64,000 nt of DNA from Epiperipatus broadwayi. Lineage: Eukaryota > Onychophora > Udeonychophora > Euonychophora > Peripatidae. Location: positions 2,170,001-2,234,000 of the forward strand of contig JAQFVV010012446.1 of assembly GCA_028023455.1 (NCBI GenBank). The letters are read 5' to 3'. This document shows positions 11,426 to 24,579 of this stretch, piece by piece; positions within the stretch are counted from its first letter, which is position 1, and every line of letters starts with the position of its first letter. Both the position numbers and the translations under genes were made by a program. A model generated the notes under the pieces. That model was not told where the DNA came from. It searched no databases and worked only from the letters and a program-made list of their open reading frames with translations.

Positions 11426-11570
11426 ACTAAACATCACATGATCTGCTGATGAAGGCCACAAGCCAGAAACTAGTCTGGGGAGGATTTTATGCACAAGCCT
11501 TCTGGCATCCATTGATTGCTCTTGTTAGCACAAGATGGCACTACTATATGGAGAGTGTTGTTTTGTTTTG
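11426..11570 (+). mobile_element. Truncated H1 ribozyme element
   Basis: It starts with aaacatcacatgatc and jumps directly into the hammerhead core, skipping the stem I 5' strand and about 100 bases found in full copies. CTGATGA is at 11446-11452, GAAAC at 11466-11470 and GTC at 11473-11475. It ends with the family terminus tggcactactatatggagag. The core is present but stem I is lost. Confidence 0.65.
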
Positions 11571-11937
11571 AATTGTTTAAATATTATTTATTCTTAAACA
11601 TAAACTCTGGTGTATATAATATACCCAAGATATGTCAAAATACAAAAGCTGGTAATAAAATTGATTGATTACAAATAATAATCATTTGTAAATAATAATT
11701 AGTTTCATGGAATTTTTTTCGTGGTATGCTATTTAGAAGTTATAATATATTTAAATATGCAATTTTCCCCAAGAATTTTATTATTATTAAATTTTATTCT
11801 ATTGATTAAAATTATGCATTTTAAATTTGAATAATTGCATAATAATATTCATTTATATATGGTAATTAAGTTTCAAGAGAGACAATTCCTAGCACTCTAT
11901 TTGTAATGCATATGTATTTATAACTATATATTTTTAT

Positions 11938-12410
11938 TAAGCACAAATAAGTATACGTAAATACTTAAAGGCTTTAACCTTTGATACTGCACTTTGTGAA
12001 TACATTTTAATGCTAGAGGCACCTCATCAAATCTTGATGCAAGATTACGACTTTATAAAGATAAGAATGGCCGCCAAATCTTGATGCAAGATTACAACTT
12101 TATAAAAATAAGAATGGCCATCAAATCTTGATGTAAGATTATGTTTTTATAAAGATAAGAATGGCCATCTTATCTTTAATCTAACTTTCTAATAAAATAG
12201 GTGAATCTGAAGCATCTTGATTTGAGAGTGTGAAGTTATAGATTAGAAAGTTAGGTTAAAGATTCCATTCTTATCTTTATAAAGTCGTAATCTTGCATCA
12301 AGATTTGGCGAAGTCTCTCTAGTGTTAAATATATTCATAGAGCAGTGTGTCAAAGGTTAAAGTCTTTAAGTATTTATATGTATTTATGTGTTTTTCAATA
12401 TATATATATA
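11938..12410. repeat. Foldback family G with a 48-bp triplication in one arm
   Basis: The left arm runs from aagcacaaataagtatacgt to the ctaactttct block, and the right arm (12236-12400) repeats it inverted. In the left arm the caaatcttgatgcaagatta unit occurs three times (from about 12026, 12074 and 12121). Relatives lie at 52675-53150. Non-coding. Confidence 0.65.
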
Positions 12411-12689
12411 TTTCTCTCTCTCTCTTGAATAGAATCATGAATTTCTAATTTAACTAATGAATATCATCTTGTTGACAAATGGGGAGGGAGATAAAACTGA
12501 CTTCATCTCCAGAGTCACCTGGATATGTTCCTGTTCCTGGATAAAATACTGTAAATTTATGACATCTTTTTCCTTATGTATTGACATAAGTGCCCAACTG
12601 TTTATGCATTTTCATGCTCATGAATAAGTTTGATTACTAAACTTCATTAACAAATATTATTGACAATTACGGTAATTGTAATATGTGTG

Positions 12690-12790
12690 TCCAAATAAAA
12701 ATGGGACTGTTACTTTCACCAAGCTTCCTGAAGTGCCATCCCTGAACCAATGTGCGTATTGTATAATAACATATTTTAGCTATTTACTGC
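12690..12790 (+). repeat. Repeat family F fragment (cf. 45680-45800)
   Basis: This shares ccttcctgaagtgccatcc-like and ctgaaccaatgtgcgtatt-like blocks with 45710-45770. Diverged interspersed repeat, with no coding sequence. Confidence 0.35.
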
Positions 12791-12822
12791 CAAAATTGGA
12801 TAATTTTTAATATTGTTTAAAG

Positions 12823-13140
12823 CCATGCTTCTTAAAGTGGAGTCCTAATTCCCAGAAGGATCATAAAAAAAATTTGAAAAATTGCCCCTTTTTAACATTT
12901 TTTTTAAAAAAAATTTCCTACTATGAGTAAAAATTCGTATTCACGTAAATCAAAAATCGTTAGACAATGTACTTGTGATTATTTTCACATATTTTTTCAA
13001 AGATAGTTTATTAAATTTATATAATATAAACTTCATCCAATGTTGTTTTAATAATTTTTTTTCACATCCGATGGTGGGGGTCATTGGAAATTTTTAAATT
13101 TGAAAGGGGGCTGCAAATCAAAGAAGGTTAAGAACCACTG
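12823..13140. mobile_element. hAT-like MITE
   Basis: The right end in reverse reads cagtggttcttaaccttctt, a typical hAT terminus, and the left end catgcttcttaaagtgg is its diverged partner. The flanks gtttaaag (12815-12822) and gtttaaat (13141-13148) differ at one of 8 positions, as expected for an 8-bp hAT TSD. No transposase. Confidence 0.75.
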
Positions 13141-13229
13141 GTTTAAATGATAACAATTTGTTAATTTATTAAGTATTGCTACTATTTTTAAAAGCAAATA
13201 CTTTAATGTATTTGATAATTTTTGATATT

Positions 13230-13960
13230 GTTTCAAGTAATTTATAAACACTATATAAAAGTCAGCTTTCTTTAAATTGGCATTTTTTGACTGTAAACAA
13301 TGTGAGGTAGCATTTATTTTTATTGATTTATTGCTTAAATTGAGCTAAGTATCATAAATCAAAAATCCATAGCATATATATATAAAGGAGCAGTAGATTA
13401 TAAATAAATAAAGAATAGAGAAAAAATATTTTTTTCAATACTGTATAAAAGTTACCCTTTTTTAATTTACCGTAAAATGATATTTTTATAGGATAAATAA
13501 TAGAAGCCTATCTCTCACACTTATTATTTTTATTTCTTATATTTAACCTATTTTTAATTGTATTTATATTAGCATTTTAGTTATTTAATGGAAATTAATA
13601 TCTTTAAAATTAGTCAAATACCCACACTATTTTATAATATATTTTCTCATGCATTAATTAAATATATTTAAAACGTACTTTATCATGTGAAAATGTACTT
13701 AAAGGGAAATGATAAAAGTTTGTCATATTTAGTAATAATTGCTTTGCTGTACCCATGACATTTTACAACTTAGATTTCACCTATTAAATATGTTTAAACT
13801 GTCATCCCTAAAAGTTTGTCAATTTCATAATAAACGTTATCAAATACAGTAGTACTTCTCTTGTCATAACTGTGCCATTTTAAATTTTACTTCAATATGT
13901 GTTAAATATGTATTTAAAGTAAAAGTTTATCAAATTTATTATTTTAAATAATATAAATTA
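13230..13960. repeat. AT-rich diverged tandem segments
   Basis: Blocks such as ctatataaaagt, aaagtttgtcaa and ttaaatatgttt recur at 100-200 bp spacing, suggesting worn tandem repeats. No open frame or RNA gene was found. The boundaries are uncertain. Confidence 0.3.
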
Positions 13961-14369
13961 TCATTATTCAAATGAGAAATTAAATATATGGTACAAATAC
14001 AATTTAATTAATTTAAAATACAATTACTTTGCTTTAACAAAAAGTATACTTTTTGTTTAAAAACTTTCTAATTCTGAAATCTTTTATGCATGGTACCCTC
14101 TTTTTTGTTTTTTTTATGATGTCATTTGAAAACAGTTACAATATACATCTTCCAAGCATTTTTAAATTACAAATTATCATTAAAAAAAAACCAAAATTTT
14201 TCTGCTAGTAAAATTCCATGTAAAAAAAGAAAATCATGCAAGATTCTTCAAGATTGGTGCAATATTTGTTGAGTTATAAAGTCACAAACAAACCAATAAA
14301 ATTCCATATTTATATAATAATAAAGATGAAAATAAATTTTGTAAAAGGAAGTAGAAGACTCATGGTAAT

Positions 14370-14815
14370 AAATCAAGCTTATTAATCAAGAATCTTCAAT
14401 CTGTTGTCAAGATAACCTCCATGAATGAAAACAAGATTCCACTTTTCACTGTGGTCTAAGATATTAACATAAACCAAAAAGTTGATATTTGGATTGCATC
14501 CAATCTAGGTTTTTAAAGTCAAAGAAATTTTAAAGAAACTCTATTAAACAGGCAAATATAATCTGTTTTGAAAGTGAATTATATTAAAAATGATTATTTA
14601 TTACTGCTTTCAAAACAGGTTATATTTTCCTGTTTAATGGAGTTTATTTAAATTCCTATTGATCTAAAAATCTCAGTCTATTTCAGTCAAAACACAACTT
14701 TCCTATCTACATTAATATCTTAAACCAAGTGAAAGATGAAACTCATCTTTTATCCATAGATGTTGCCTTGACAATTGATTGATGCTGCTTCTATTGATAA
14801 GCTTGGTCTGTTATC
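14370..14815. repeat. Foldback with arms of about 200 bp
   Basis: 14385-14580 and 14600-14810 are inverted copies. Marker blocks are ctattaaacaggcaaatata, ctgttttgaaag and the cttggtttatg-like complement. A (TA)n run follows at 14882-14909. Confidence 0.6.
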
Positions 14816-14919
14816 ATGTGATTTACATTTGTTGAATCATCTAGCTTCATTCAAATCAAGTTTATTATTTAAATAATAAACATATATATATATATATATA
14901 TATATATTACAAAGAAATC

Positions 14920-14995
14920 AACTCATATGTCACATGACTTAATTTAACAAGCTTGTATTATAAATGTTATATAAGAGCGTTTTTGCAAGCTGTAT
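14920..14995 (-). mobile_element. End fragment of the H2 element family
   Basis: The blocks aaatcaactcatatgtcaca, tgacttaatttaacaagctt and attataaatgttat match the end of the 3982-5165 units. The ribozyme part is missing. Confidence 0.5.
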
Positions 14996-15659
14996 ATATA
15001 ACATATATCTATATATTAAAATATTTTACAGATATATATGCATAAGTGCAATCTAGCATTTTTGTTTTTCCTGCTGTTGCAAATTAAGTACAATTCAATA
15101 ACACACATTTTATTTTCTCTTATTATAAACCTGCCCATGTGTTTCTGGAAAACCAATATTATGCATCATTCATTCTGCACATTTATTTTTATACTAAATG
15201 CACTGCTTGGATGACTTCTTTTATTTAAAAATAATAATAATTGATATATCTATTTTTAAAACCTGTTGCAAACTTCATGTCACAAATTTTAAACATAAGT
15301 TTTTTCCCATACCTAACTTTTTCAAAACAACTTTTTTTCTTTATCTATTGTGGGATGTGTGTGTGTGGGGTGTGTGTGAAACTAATTAAAATAATGGAAA
15401 CATAGCACTCCCATTATTACAAGTGTTGTAAAATCTTATTTTTCAAGCTAATGCAAAACTTAAATAAATGATAGCTATGTACCAGAAAAACATTAAAATT
15501 TTTAGATTGAAAACTTTAATGATTATTAAATACATCTAATGTACAATTTAACTATTACCTTTAAGTACAATTAGATATTATAATTTATACATTCCATATC
15601 TACTATTTGCAAAATTTATACATATACAATTAAGTGTAGTTACTCTTAGACTAGAAATA

Positions 15660-15765
15660 AATAGTGCTACCATGTTTCCTGAAAATAAGACAGTGCCTTA
15701 TATTAATTTTTGCTACAAAAACATTAAAGGGCTTACTTTCAGAGAATGTCTTATTTTTTTCATGA
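15660..15765. mobile_element. MITE-like fragment with gaaaataagac ends
   Basis: Inverted motifs gaaaataagacagtg and tgtcttatttttttc bracket about 100 bp. A related piece (agggcttattttctgatatt) lies at 18850-18930. Looks like a short worn TIR element. Confidence 0.4.
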
Positions 15766-16757
15766 ACAAAAATCTACATTTATTCAAGTACAAAAATGTA
15801 CATTTATTCAACTATTTCTTCTCTTTATAGAAAGCTGTAAGACTCTTATCCTGGGAGCCCCCTTCAATTCCTTTTTTATACTTGCTAGAATAGCTCTTTC
15901 TTTTTGAACTCATCTTATCTGGAGATCAAATATTTCTTTTAAATTTACCATTAAATCAAGTGTTAATTGAAGACTTGCTAGGTAGGAGTGGTAACAAAAA
16001 CCATTAAGTTAAGAATAGTTTGTCCACACAAAAGCAACAAAAAAATGCAAGCACAAAAATTCAGAAAATGTGTCTGTATTTTATGCACATACATGAAGTA
16101 TGTTCATCATAACATATAGCATATTGAATTATGATGATTTATATATGACACAACCGTGTTCAACCATTATCAAATGCACACATTGTAAATATTTTCAAAA
16201 TTACTTGTAACAGCCCTGCTTGAATATTCTTTTTAAAAACTTTTTTTTAGGAGAAAGATTGATGATTTAACTTAAGCTAAACTTTGATTATTAAAATCAC
16301 TTTCATCATTTTAATAAAATCTTTTAGGAGAAAAAGAAATCAAAGTATTTTTTCTTTTATTTTCAAAAAGCTACAGTGATGAAACTCTAAAACTAAATCA
16401 AGCATGATCACCATTTGGACTCTATTGGATGAATAAGTACTAGATAGTGTAACGATATATAAATATGTCGTTACATTAATTTAAAATAAAAACTTAAAAG
16501 TTCGCAAATAAAAGTAAAAAACTAAACGCTAAAATTAAAATGTTTGTTAAACGTATATACATTCGCACAGATGCCAAACTTTAAAAATATTTTTTTTTAA
16601 AAAACAAATAAATAAGTATTTGAACGTACTTTTTTATATAAAAAAAGTACAAGATTTAAAAATAAAAACAGGTATTAATTAATTCTTGTAATCTGTAAAT
16701 GGAAATAATTGTTTATAAATTGTTTGAAAAGCAAGCTAGCCTTGGGCTCTTGTATAA

Positions 16758-17033
16758 TTAAAATGATCTGATGAAAAATAGATAAGAAAATAAAGAGAAA
16801 TTAGCTTGACCAATGGAAGCGCTAAGCCTTGGCTCGTACCCTAATGAAAGTGATGGATTAGTGATGTTTTGTTGATTGAATCCATGTGGATTAATATAAA
16901 AAGGGAAATACAGTTTTTTCTGAGGAGTTCCAGCATTTTGTGTTTGAGAGATGTGGTAGGACGCACATACCACACTCTCTATTTTAAAAAAAAAAATGAA
17001 AAGACTGTGATACCTTGAACCAGCTATTGCCAT
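16758..17033 (-). CDS. 91-codon open frame, unidentified (weak)
   Basis: Starts ATG at 17033 and stops at 16758-16760. The first 20 codons include a poly-T stretch and look non-coding. From about 16977 the sequence is protein-like: S-Q-T-Q-N-A-G-T-P-Q-K-K, then Y-I-N-P-H-G-F-N-Q-Q-N, then L-G-Y-E-P-R-L-S-A-S. An AG preceded by a T-rich tract lies near 16980, so an exon starting there is possible. No family recognised, no donor site located. It may be a decayed mobile-element frame. Confidence 0.25.
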   Translation of the reverse strand: MAIAGSRYHSLFIFFFKIESVVCASYHISQTQNAGTPQKKLYFPFYINPHGFNQQNITNPSLSLGYEPRLSASIGQANFSLFSYLFFIRSF

Positions 17034-17279
17034 CTCCAGAAATTATCTTCCAATGGAGGTGTCATGGGAATTAAAAGCAGAAACCTGGACTCTTCTACCG
17101 TAAGCTATATTGACATGAACTCTGGATTTAAAAATAGTTAAGAACTTTCATTCAAGCTTATGAACTTCTATCTGACTTTTTTAAGTTTAAAATCAAATTA
17201 ATAATGTTTAATTTTATATGTTTTCCGATTGATAAAAATCATTTCCATTTTTTTTTCTTATTGTATAAATTATTTATTG

Positions 17280-18490
17280 TTTAAATTTTAAATGATGAAA
17301 TTTAGGTTGGGTATAGACGTTGCATAGATTCATTAGTGGTTGATTATGTTGAAGTTTTCACATTTGATAAGAATATATAGGTCAATGATGTTAATGCGAG
17401 CATCTTACGATGAATGCCATGGGGCCTTGTGTATTCCCTTTTGCAATTGACATTATCGATGACTTTGTATTTTGATCGATTGTGTTTAATTTGGATGTTT
17501 TTGACCGTGGAATCTGTGCAGCCTATCTATACTCAATATTTTAAAATCAAATTTATAAAAATAATCTGTGCGAACGTATTTAAATGTTAAATTTAAGTCG
17601 GGCGTGAATGGCTATATAGTTTTGTAAAGTTATATTAAGGGAAGGTAATCTTAGGTTATTCATTTCGTAGTTGAATTGGTTCAATGGATTGGATATATTT
17701 GTGTAATTGTAGATGTAGTATGAGATCCGCTCCAGGCAGGATTATATATATATGCCACACACCTTCTGTTTGCCTATGGATGGGTTTGTAAGACGGCAAA
17801 GGACCGCAGTCCATTCCTATGGAGTTTTATGTTTATTGTTCTACTTGCCAACAGATGTAACATTCCTGTTGGTGGAGAGACAATGTCTTCCCTAATTCTA
17901 ATTACTGATCAGATGTACATTCCTGACAGTATAGTCTTTTGTGTTGTCGTATTTTCATGCTACATTGAATACATAAATGTATCAGATGGATTGGTGCCGG
18001 TTTGATTGCGAAATTTGTTGCCTAAGGTTAAATCAGGGAAGAATATTTTCTTTTCAAATGCAGATCTACATTGTCTATTCATCCTCGACTTACTAAATAA
18101 ATATTAAACTCATGGTTGTAATTTACTTAAATGTAAAACTAAAGATTAATAGAAAAATCTAAAATGGTGAATTTATTCCTCAAAATTTAAATGTTATTTT
18201 ATATGTGCGTAAATAAATATTTTTATGTGTTAATTTCTGGCAGTGGCTTTTATTCTTTTATATTTAAGATATAAAATTTATATTTTATTATCTCTGCATC
18301 TCCACTGAGCTAGTGATTTGGGCTAACGATCTGAATATTTAAATAAAGTGGAATCTTAACCGCGCGTATCTGCCTACTCTATAAATTTTTCTAGGTTTAA
18401 ATGCCTAGATGGCGCCTTGTAGAGCAGATATCATAGTTTGCGGTTAGATTTGATCTTCACTTGCATTTCGATCATTATAATAGGGATGTT
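17280..18490 (+). repeat. Interspersed repeat, copy B (cf. 1010-2010)
   Basis: Less AT-rich and with more CpG than its surroundings. The final 200 bases (ctccactgagctagtgattt...gcgtatctgcc...ctaggtttaaatgcctag) clearly match 1850-1990. No open frame. It directly abuts an H1 fragment at 18485. Confidence 0.45.
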
Positions 18491-18572
18491 ATGCACAAGC
18501 CTTCTGGCATCCATTGATTAATCTGGCTTACACTGGGTGGCACTACTGTATAGAGAGTTTTGCCTGTTTTAA
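18485..18572 (+). mobile_element. 3' end of an H1 element
   Basis: The stretch atgcacaagccttctggcat...ggtggcactactgtatagag matches the ends of the copies at 46500 and 49757. The ribozyme part is absent, so this copy is 5'-truncated, as in target-primed reverse transcription. Confidence 0.65.
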
Positions 18573-18949
18573 ATCAAGCATTCTAAATCTAGGTATTAAA
18601 TATATAATAAAATAAGTACCTAGAAATATATAAGTGAAATTATAAATTGCCTGATATACTGACTTCTGGTAGATAAATTGTTTCTCTATACAGGTAGAAT
18701 TACGTTTGTCGAAAATTGTCAATGGAAAAATACAAAAGAGTAATATAATTTATATTATGATTTATTAAAAGCATTTATGTTAATGATATCATTTATTTAT
18801 ACATTCATTACTTTATAATTCAATAAGTCCATTGGCTGTCTATTTGATAATGATCTTAAACTTGGTCTTATATTACAAAGTATTTTGAAAAATCATATTA
18901 GGGCTTATTTTCTGATATTAGCAAAGTTTTATTTATTCATAGCTTAAGG

Positions 18950-21520
18950 AATGGTAGTTTACTCCATTATATATATATATATAAATATAAAACTAGTGAA
19001 CTCTTACTGTTATTAAGGCAATTTCCTTTTAACGATATATATTGTGACCTTCTGAATAGGCACAAGAAACCAACTGTGATTAAATAGCACTGTATCAGTA
19101 ACATCTGGTGTATCTAACTGAAAAAAGTGAAATAATCTGAAATTTTAAAAAAATTTTCATTAGTAATCTAACTCTGTTTCGACAGCACTTGCAGGTATTA
19201 TTTGAAAGTTTTAAGATATTTAATATTTTTCTTTGGTGAGTATTTAATGATAAAAAGGGGATGGCTTGTCACAGAAATTGTCAGTGTGTAGTTTAAGTTG
19301 ATCGAAGTGTGTCTTATTTGTTTGCAGAACAATGATTGGTATTTGTTTTGGTGATATTCTGGTTTATTTGCTTTGATACTTCAATTCATAGTGTAATTAG
19401 TGCAGTATATTTGGTTTACCATTGTGGAAACTTTTATTTTGATTGGACTGGTCCAGTACTTGTAGTACAGCAAATGTGTGTACATGTATGTTTGTGCCAT
19501 CTTTCAACTTCATTTTTCATTCATGTACTTCATTAAACTACCAAATATGTTTCATAGTAAAGTATTAAATTTCATAATCAATAGCTTGGATAACCAGTTT
19601 AAACACATTTTAAATGAATTGATAGATCAATGGATCAGTGGATTATCAAATAGACAAATACACTATCAATTATTTTATTTGATAATATAATTATTCTCTT
19701 TATTACTTTAGAAGTGCAGAATATTTTATTATTGGTTCAATTTTTTAAAAGACAAAATGATTTCTTTTTCAAGTCTTTTTCAAAACAAAAGAAAAGGTAT
19801 TGCATATTTGTAACTAATTATCTCAGTACAGTGTGAGGAGTGACCTTTGTTTTAAAGTTGAACTTTTGAGTAACCATTTTGATTGGTGGAAAGAACAAGA
19901 TGGCTAAGTAATAATCAGATATAAAAATGGAGTTCTTTTTACAAAAAGTTGGCTTTTCTGTTATTACAACAATTCTCTCTCCACAAAGTGTTTTTATTAC
20001 TACAATTTTTTCTCTACAAATTGGTTCTTCCATAATTCAAACTCAAAAGTACAAACTTCTATTAATTTTCTGGATGAAATAGTTAAAAAAATTTTTTGGA
20101 AAGTGCAGACTAGTATGCAGATGTAAACAACTTTAAAACAAGGTTCATCTTCTCTATTCTTCCAATTGAATAATTTAGTTTTAAAATCATCATTTTGGAT
20201 GCATATGTGTGTCTGTATTATAAATTTGCTTCGCCTAAATTTAATAAAGAAACAATTGAAATGTGTGTATATATTATAAATTTGATTTGCTTAATTCTAA
20301 CCCCCAACATTAAGGAAATAATTGGAAGTGTGAATTTTGCTGTTATTCTGGAAGATTTGTGTTGAACTTTTTTTATAAAACCTTTCAACAACTCTGTATT
20401 TATAATTTCTACCGGCCATAAAGGAGTAAAGTTTAAATGAAGGGATGTGTGCATATAACTTATTATAACATGTTTTATCATTATTATTGACAAGGAATAT
20501 ACCTAACCATTTGCATCTCTAGAATTAAGGAATGGAAAGCATGACACATATAATTAATGAATCATTAACTTATCTCTAAATGTGATTATAACTGAATGAG
20601 TGGAAGAGCATAAACACTATATGTGAATATTTGTTATTTTACTGTTCTCCTCATTTGCAATTGGTTCACTATTAAAATATATTATCAATAAACTTATATA
20701 TGCTGAAGTGGATGTTATGAATTAATCAGCTATGTGCTTGATGAATGACTGCTGATAATCCAGCACAAGTGCGTTAATGAATGTTGTTAATTAAACCATA
20801 AATTATTACTAAACATATACAGTCATAAATATTTATTTCCTGTTATTAAATGATTCACATGTGATACTGTCAGCAGTTTACTAATATCTATTATTTTACA
20901 ATTATGATCATTTTTGTACATGACCAAGATGTGTTATTTACAGAATGAGTAAATGAACTCTTATGTTCCATCTAAAAAAGATTAATGATTATTTTTTGTT
21001 AGCATTTGATAGGTAGACCAATTATTTGCCTTATATTTTTTATTATTATTTAATTATTACTTCTTTCTTGAAGAACATCTCAGAAAAGTATAATATGAAG
21101 AAATATTGTACTGGGTAATTAATTATTATTGTAATATAATTTTATTGTGTACTTTTGAGAAGGGAAAATTTCATAAAATTTATTATTTTATCTTTGCTTT
21201 TTCAGAGATTATGAGGTCCACTTTTTAATAATTATTTTGCTTTAAATTTAAAGTTTTGTTATTTGTCATAAACCAAAATTTTATTTCAATTTGTTTGACT
21301 AATGTTAAATACACTAAAGAGTTATTTTACCTTTGCTTTGCTAGAAATAATGAGGATTATTTAATTAAATTATTATATTTAAAAATTAAAATATTATAAT
21401 TTGTTAGAAATGAGAGATTCATTTTTTTAACTTATTAATTAATGTCATTACAATATTTACTCATTGAAGGTAATTTGAAACTTATTTTATGTGTGTATGC
21501 CTATCTGTTGTGTAATCCAT
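18950..21520. other. AT-rich stretch without recognisable genes
   Basis: Only short open frames rich in F, I, Y and L are present. A worn 75-bp tandem pair (tattataaatttgcttcgcc-like) lies near 20215-20290. Short (TA)n runs occur. I see no SINE, exon or RNA gene here. Confidence 0.4.
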
Positions 21521-21536
21521 TTATATAATTGTTGAA

Positions 21537-22312
21537 TAATATTTATTTCTACAAATGCAGACAGTATTGAAATCAAACTGAGAGAGTGCAAACCTCTCAA
21601 GCGTTTAGCCAATCAGATCACAAATACTGGGACAAGGAATTTAACAAGAAAAGAGCAGTTCCACTCTCTTCTTTACTTGTCTGTCTATATATCCAAGCCA
21701 GTCCAAAGTACTTAGATCTCCAAGCATGAATCTTAAATATCTTCACACTTAACTCACTGAGTTCTAATTATAAACATACAGCGTGAAATCTTTCGATTTA
21801 CTACTCAGTAGTTTTTAGATATTATAACTTGCAGCAGTATATGTAAATAATATTTATTTATACAAATGCAGATGGTATTGAAATCAAACTGAGAGAGTGC
21901 AAACCTCTCAAGTGTTTAGCCAATCAGATTGCAAATACTTTGTCCCAGTATTTGTGATCTGATTGGTTAAATGCTTGAGAGGTTTGCACTCTCTCAGTTT
22001 GATTTCAATACCGACTGTGTTTGTAGAAATAAATATTATTTACATATATTGCTGCAAGTTATAACATCTAAAAACTACTGCATAGTAAATCGAAAGATTT
22101 CATACTGTATGTTTATAATTAGAATTCAGTTAGTTAAGTGTGAAGATATTTAATATTCACACTTGCATATCTAAGTACTTTGGACTGGTTTGGATATATA
22201 GACAGACAAGTAAAAAAGAGAGTGGAACCGCTCTTTTCTTGTTAAATTCTTTGTCCCAGTATTTGTGATCTGATTGGCTAAACGCTTGAGAGGTTTGCAC
22301 TCTCTCAGTTTG
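21537..22312. mobile_element. 776-bp foldback element with perfect 12-bp TSD
   Basis: The arms (about 21553-21940 and 21944-22312) are near-perfect inverted copies with almost no loop. Marker blocks are aaactgagagagtgcaaacc, ccaatcagat and gtactttgga. The string ataattgttgaa flanks it at 21525-21536 and 22313-22324. The gagag/ctctc hairpin next to ctga resembles a decayed hammerhead, but GAAA is missing. No coding. Confidence 0.7.
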
Positions 22313-23254
22313 ATAATTGTTGAAATGAAAGTAGAAATATCTTGCTTTCAATCAGTTTCAGATGATGTGATGTGCCAAGATAAGTGGAAGGATTAGGGAT
22401 TTATTTAAGAGTGATTTTTTTTAATGCTTAGATTGAAATGTATTTTGTGGCTATAGAGAAAGAAAGTGTTTATGATATATATTGTGTTATAGGGATTGAG
22501 AGAACTCTCCCTCAGTTTATTGAAATATTTGTCATAAGTGGATTATATTTTTCAGATTAAGTAATTATATGTTATGATTATATTATGTGAAGTAAAATAG
22601 TGTATTTCCCTTGTTTTTCAATGATGAGACAAAGTTCACACCAGTATTTAAGCCTCTGAATTAGGCTAGGGATTCAGTGTGTTTTGTTATTTAAATGATT
22701 AGAGTTAAGAAAGTCTTTTTGCCCCTCATGTACCTATGTGGAATGTTTTCCCATCATTTCATAGCCATGTGTAGCTAGTTTGCTGATAAAAAGAAATTAA
22801 AGGTAGAATTGATTTCTTTCACAGAACAACTGAAGTAGAATTTGTGTTAAAGCTTGGTTGGTCATGGCATCATCCATATTATGGTATTGTATCTCAATTT
22901 CATAAGTAAACTGATTGGTTATAGCTATGCTAATTATTTTATAACAGGTGGCACAATTCAGATACATGCATAAAATACTATTAATTCTGAAAGTATGGAG
23001 AAAATCTATCACTGATTTGTAAGTCTTAAATCAATATTTCAAATCATATCATACTAATTATTTTAAGTTTATATCATCAATTCTCAGAATGATTCATCCT
23101 CATTTTGAATGAGCAAGCAAAAGGATAGAAAGTATAGCTATTTAATAGAATTATTTAATTGATTTATGAAGGATAGCTTGACCTCTCATTCATATATTTA
23201 AACCAATATTATATTATTTTGATGTTTAATTACCCCAGTGTTGATTTAGTTAGC

Positions 23255-23660
23255 AGAATGTTGGAGTTAGCTAATAGCACATGTATTTTAAGTAAAAATA
23301 CCAAAAGGTTTAATTTTGTATTTTACTATTTTAGTGCTAGTGTTTATAAGTGTTTCTTTTCTCATAAGCATATCAGACCTGACTGATAGCTTATGTGTAT
23401 TTTAAGTAAAATACCAAGAAGTTTAGTTTCATATTTTGCTATTTTAGTACTAGTGTTTAAATGTTTCTTTTCCATAAGCATATCAGCATTGACTGATAGT
23501 TTGTGTATATTTGAAATAAAATACAAAAAACAATTTTATATTTAATTATCCTAGTGTAATATTTATAATGTTTCTTTCCATAAGCTTATCGGAATTGACT
23601 GAGAGCTGATATATGTTGGAATAAAATACCAGAAAGTTTATTTTAACATTATTTATTCTC
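23255..23660 (+). repeat. Four diverged tandem copies of a 105-125 bp unit
   Basis: Each unit holds gactgatagcttatgt, attttaagtaaaataccaa, ttttagtgctagtgttta and tttctttccataagcatatc. Copies begin near 23265, 23385, 23495 and 23600. Divergence rises along the array. Non-coding. Confidence 0.65.
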
Positions 23661-24579
23661 ATGTAGACCATTCAATTATGGATATTGGAATTATCCAAAA
23701 CATGTATACATATAAATTAGAAATGAAAAATGTTTATTTAGTTATATCTTGTAATAAAGATTTTATTTATTTAAGAACTTGGTTCAGATTTGTTCTTTGG
23801 CATGAATTCACATTCTGTTTCCTCACATGCATACACATTTACATATCCAATATGATGTGTTTGCACTATTTTATAAATTTAATGATAAATATGTTCAGAT
23901 CTGATGAGGTTGTTTCTTGAGCCAAACACCATATAAAATGCTGGAATAATTAATGATTCTCTGGAAATTTTATTACTCAGTTATTATTTAGATGATGAAT
24001 TGAAATCAAAATGCACCCAATTCCTTTCATTATCTACTACTACTATTTTATTAGAATAATGCTTAATTTATATCATTATTTTGATGGTAATTAGTAGTTA
24101 TTGTAAAGTATAAGTTTAAAATTAAGCCATACAGTAAATTCCCTGAGATATTCCCTTATTATTTTAGATTAGACATTAATTTAGTTATTTATTTTAAATT
24201 ACTGTACAATAGAAGCTAAGCAATGCTATATTTTGTTTTTATTTAATTTTAACTTATCATACAATAGAGTAAATTAATACTGCATTTTTATTTTATTAAT
24301 TTAATTCTCTCACACAGTAAAGGTTGTTTGATGTATTTAGATGATGGGAGAAGATGAAGTTAAACTATAACTTGTTAATTTAAATTATGGAACTTTACCC
24401 ATTTCAATTATTTATTTATTTTAAAACCTAATAGATATTTATTCCTATTAATTCATAATGTTTCTTCCTAGGGTTAGTATACAATTTTGTACCTTATAGG
24501 TCTCTGTAGCCTCCACTGAGCTAAGCTATAGTAGGACAGCATTATAAGAGTCTCAATAATAATTTAAAAATCAGATTAA

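Noticed and set aside
21537-22312. Hammerhead in the 776-bp foldback
   Set aside because: The ctga-gagag/ctctc hairpin lacks the UGA and GAAA parts of the core in both arms.
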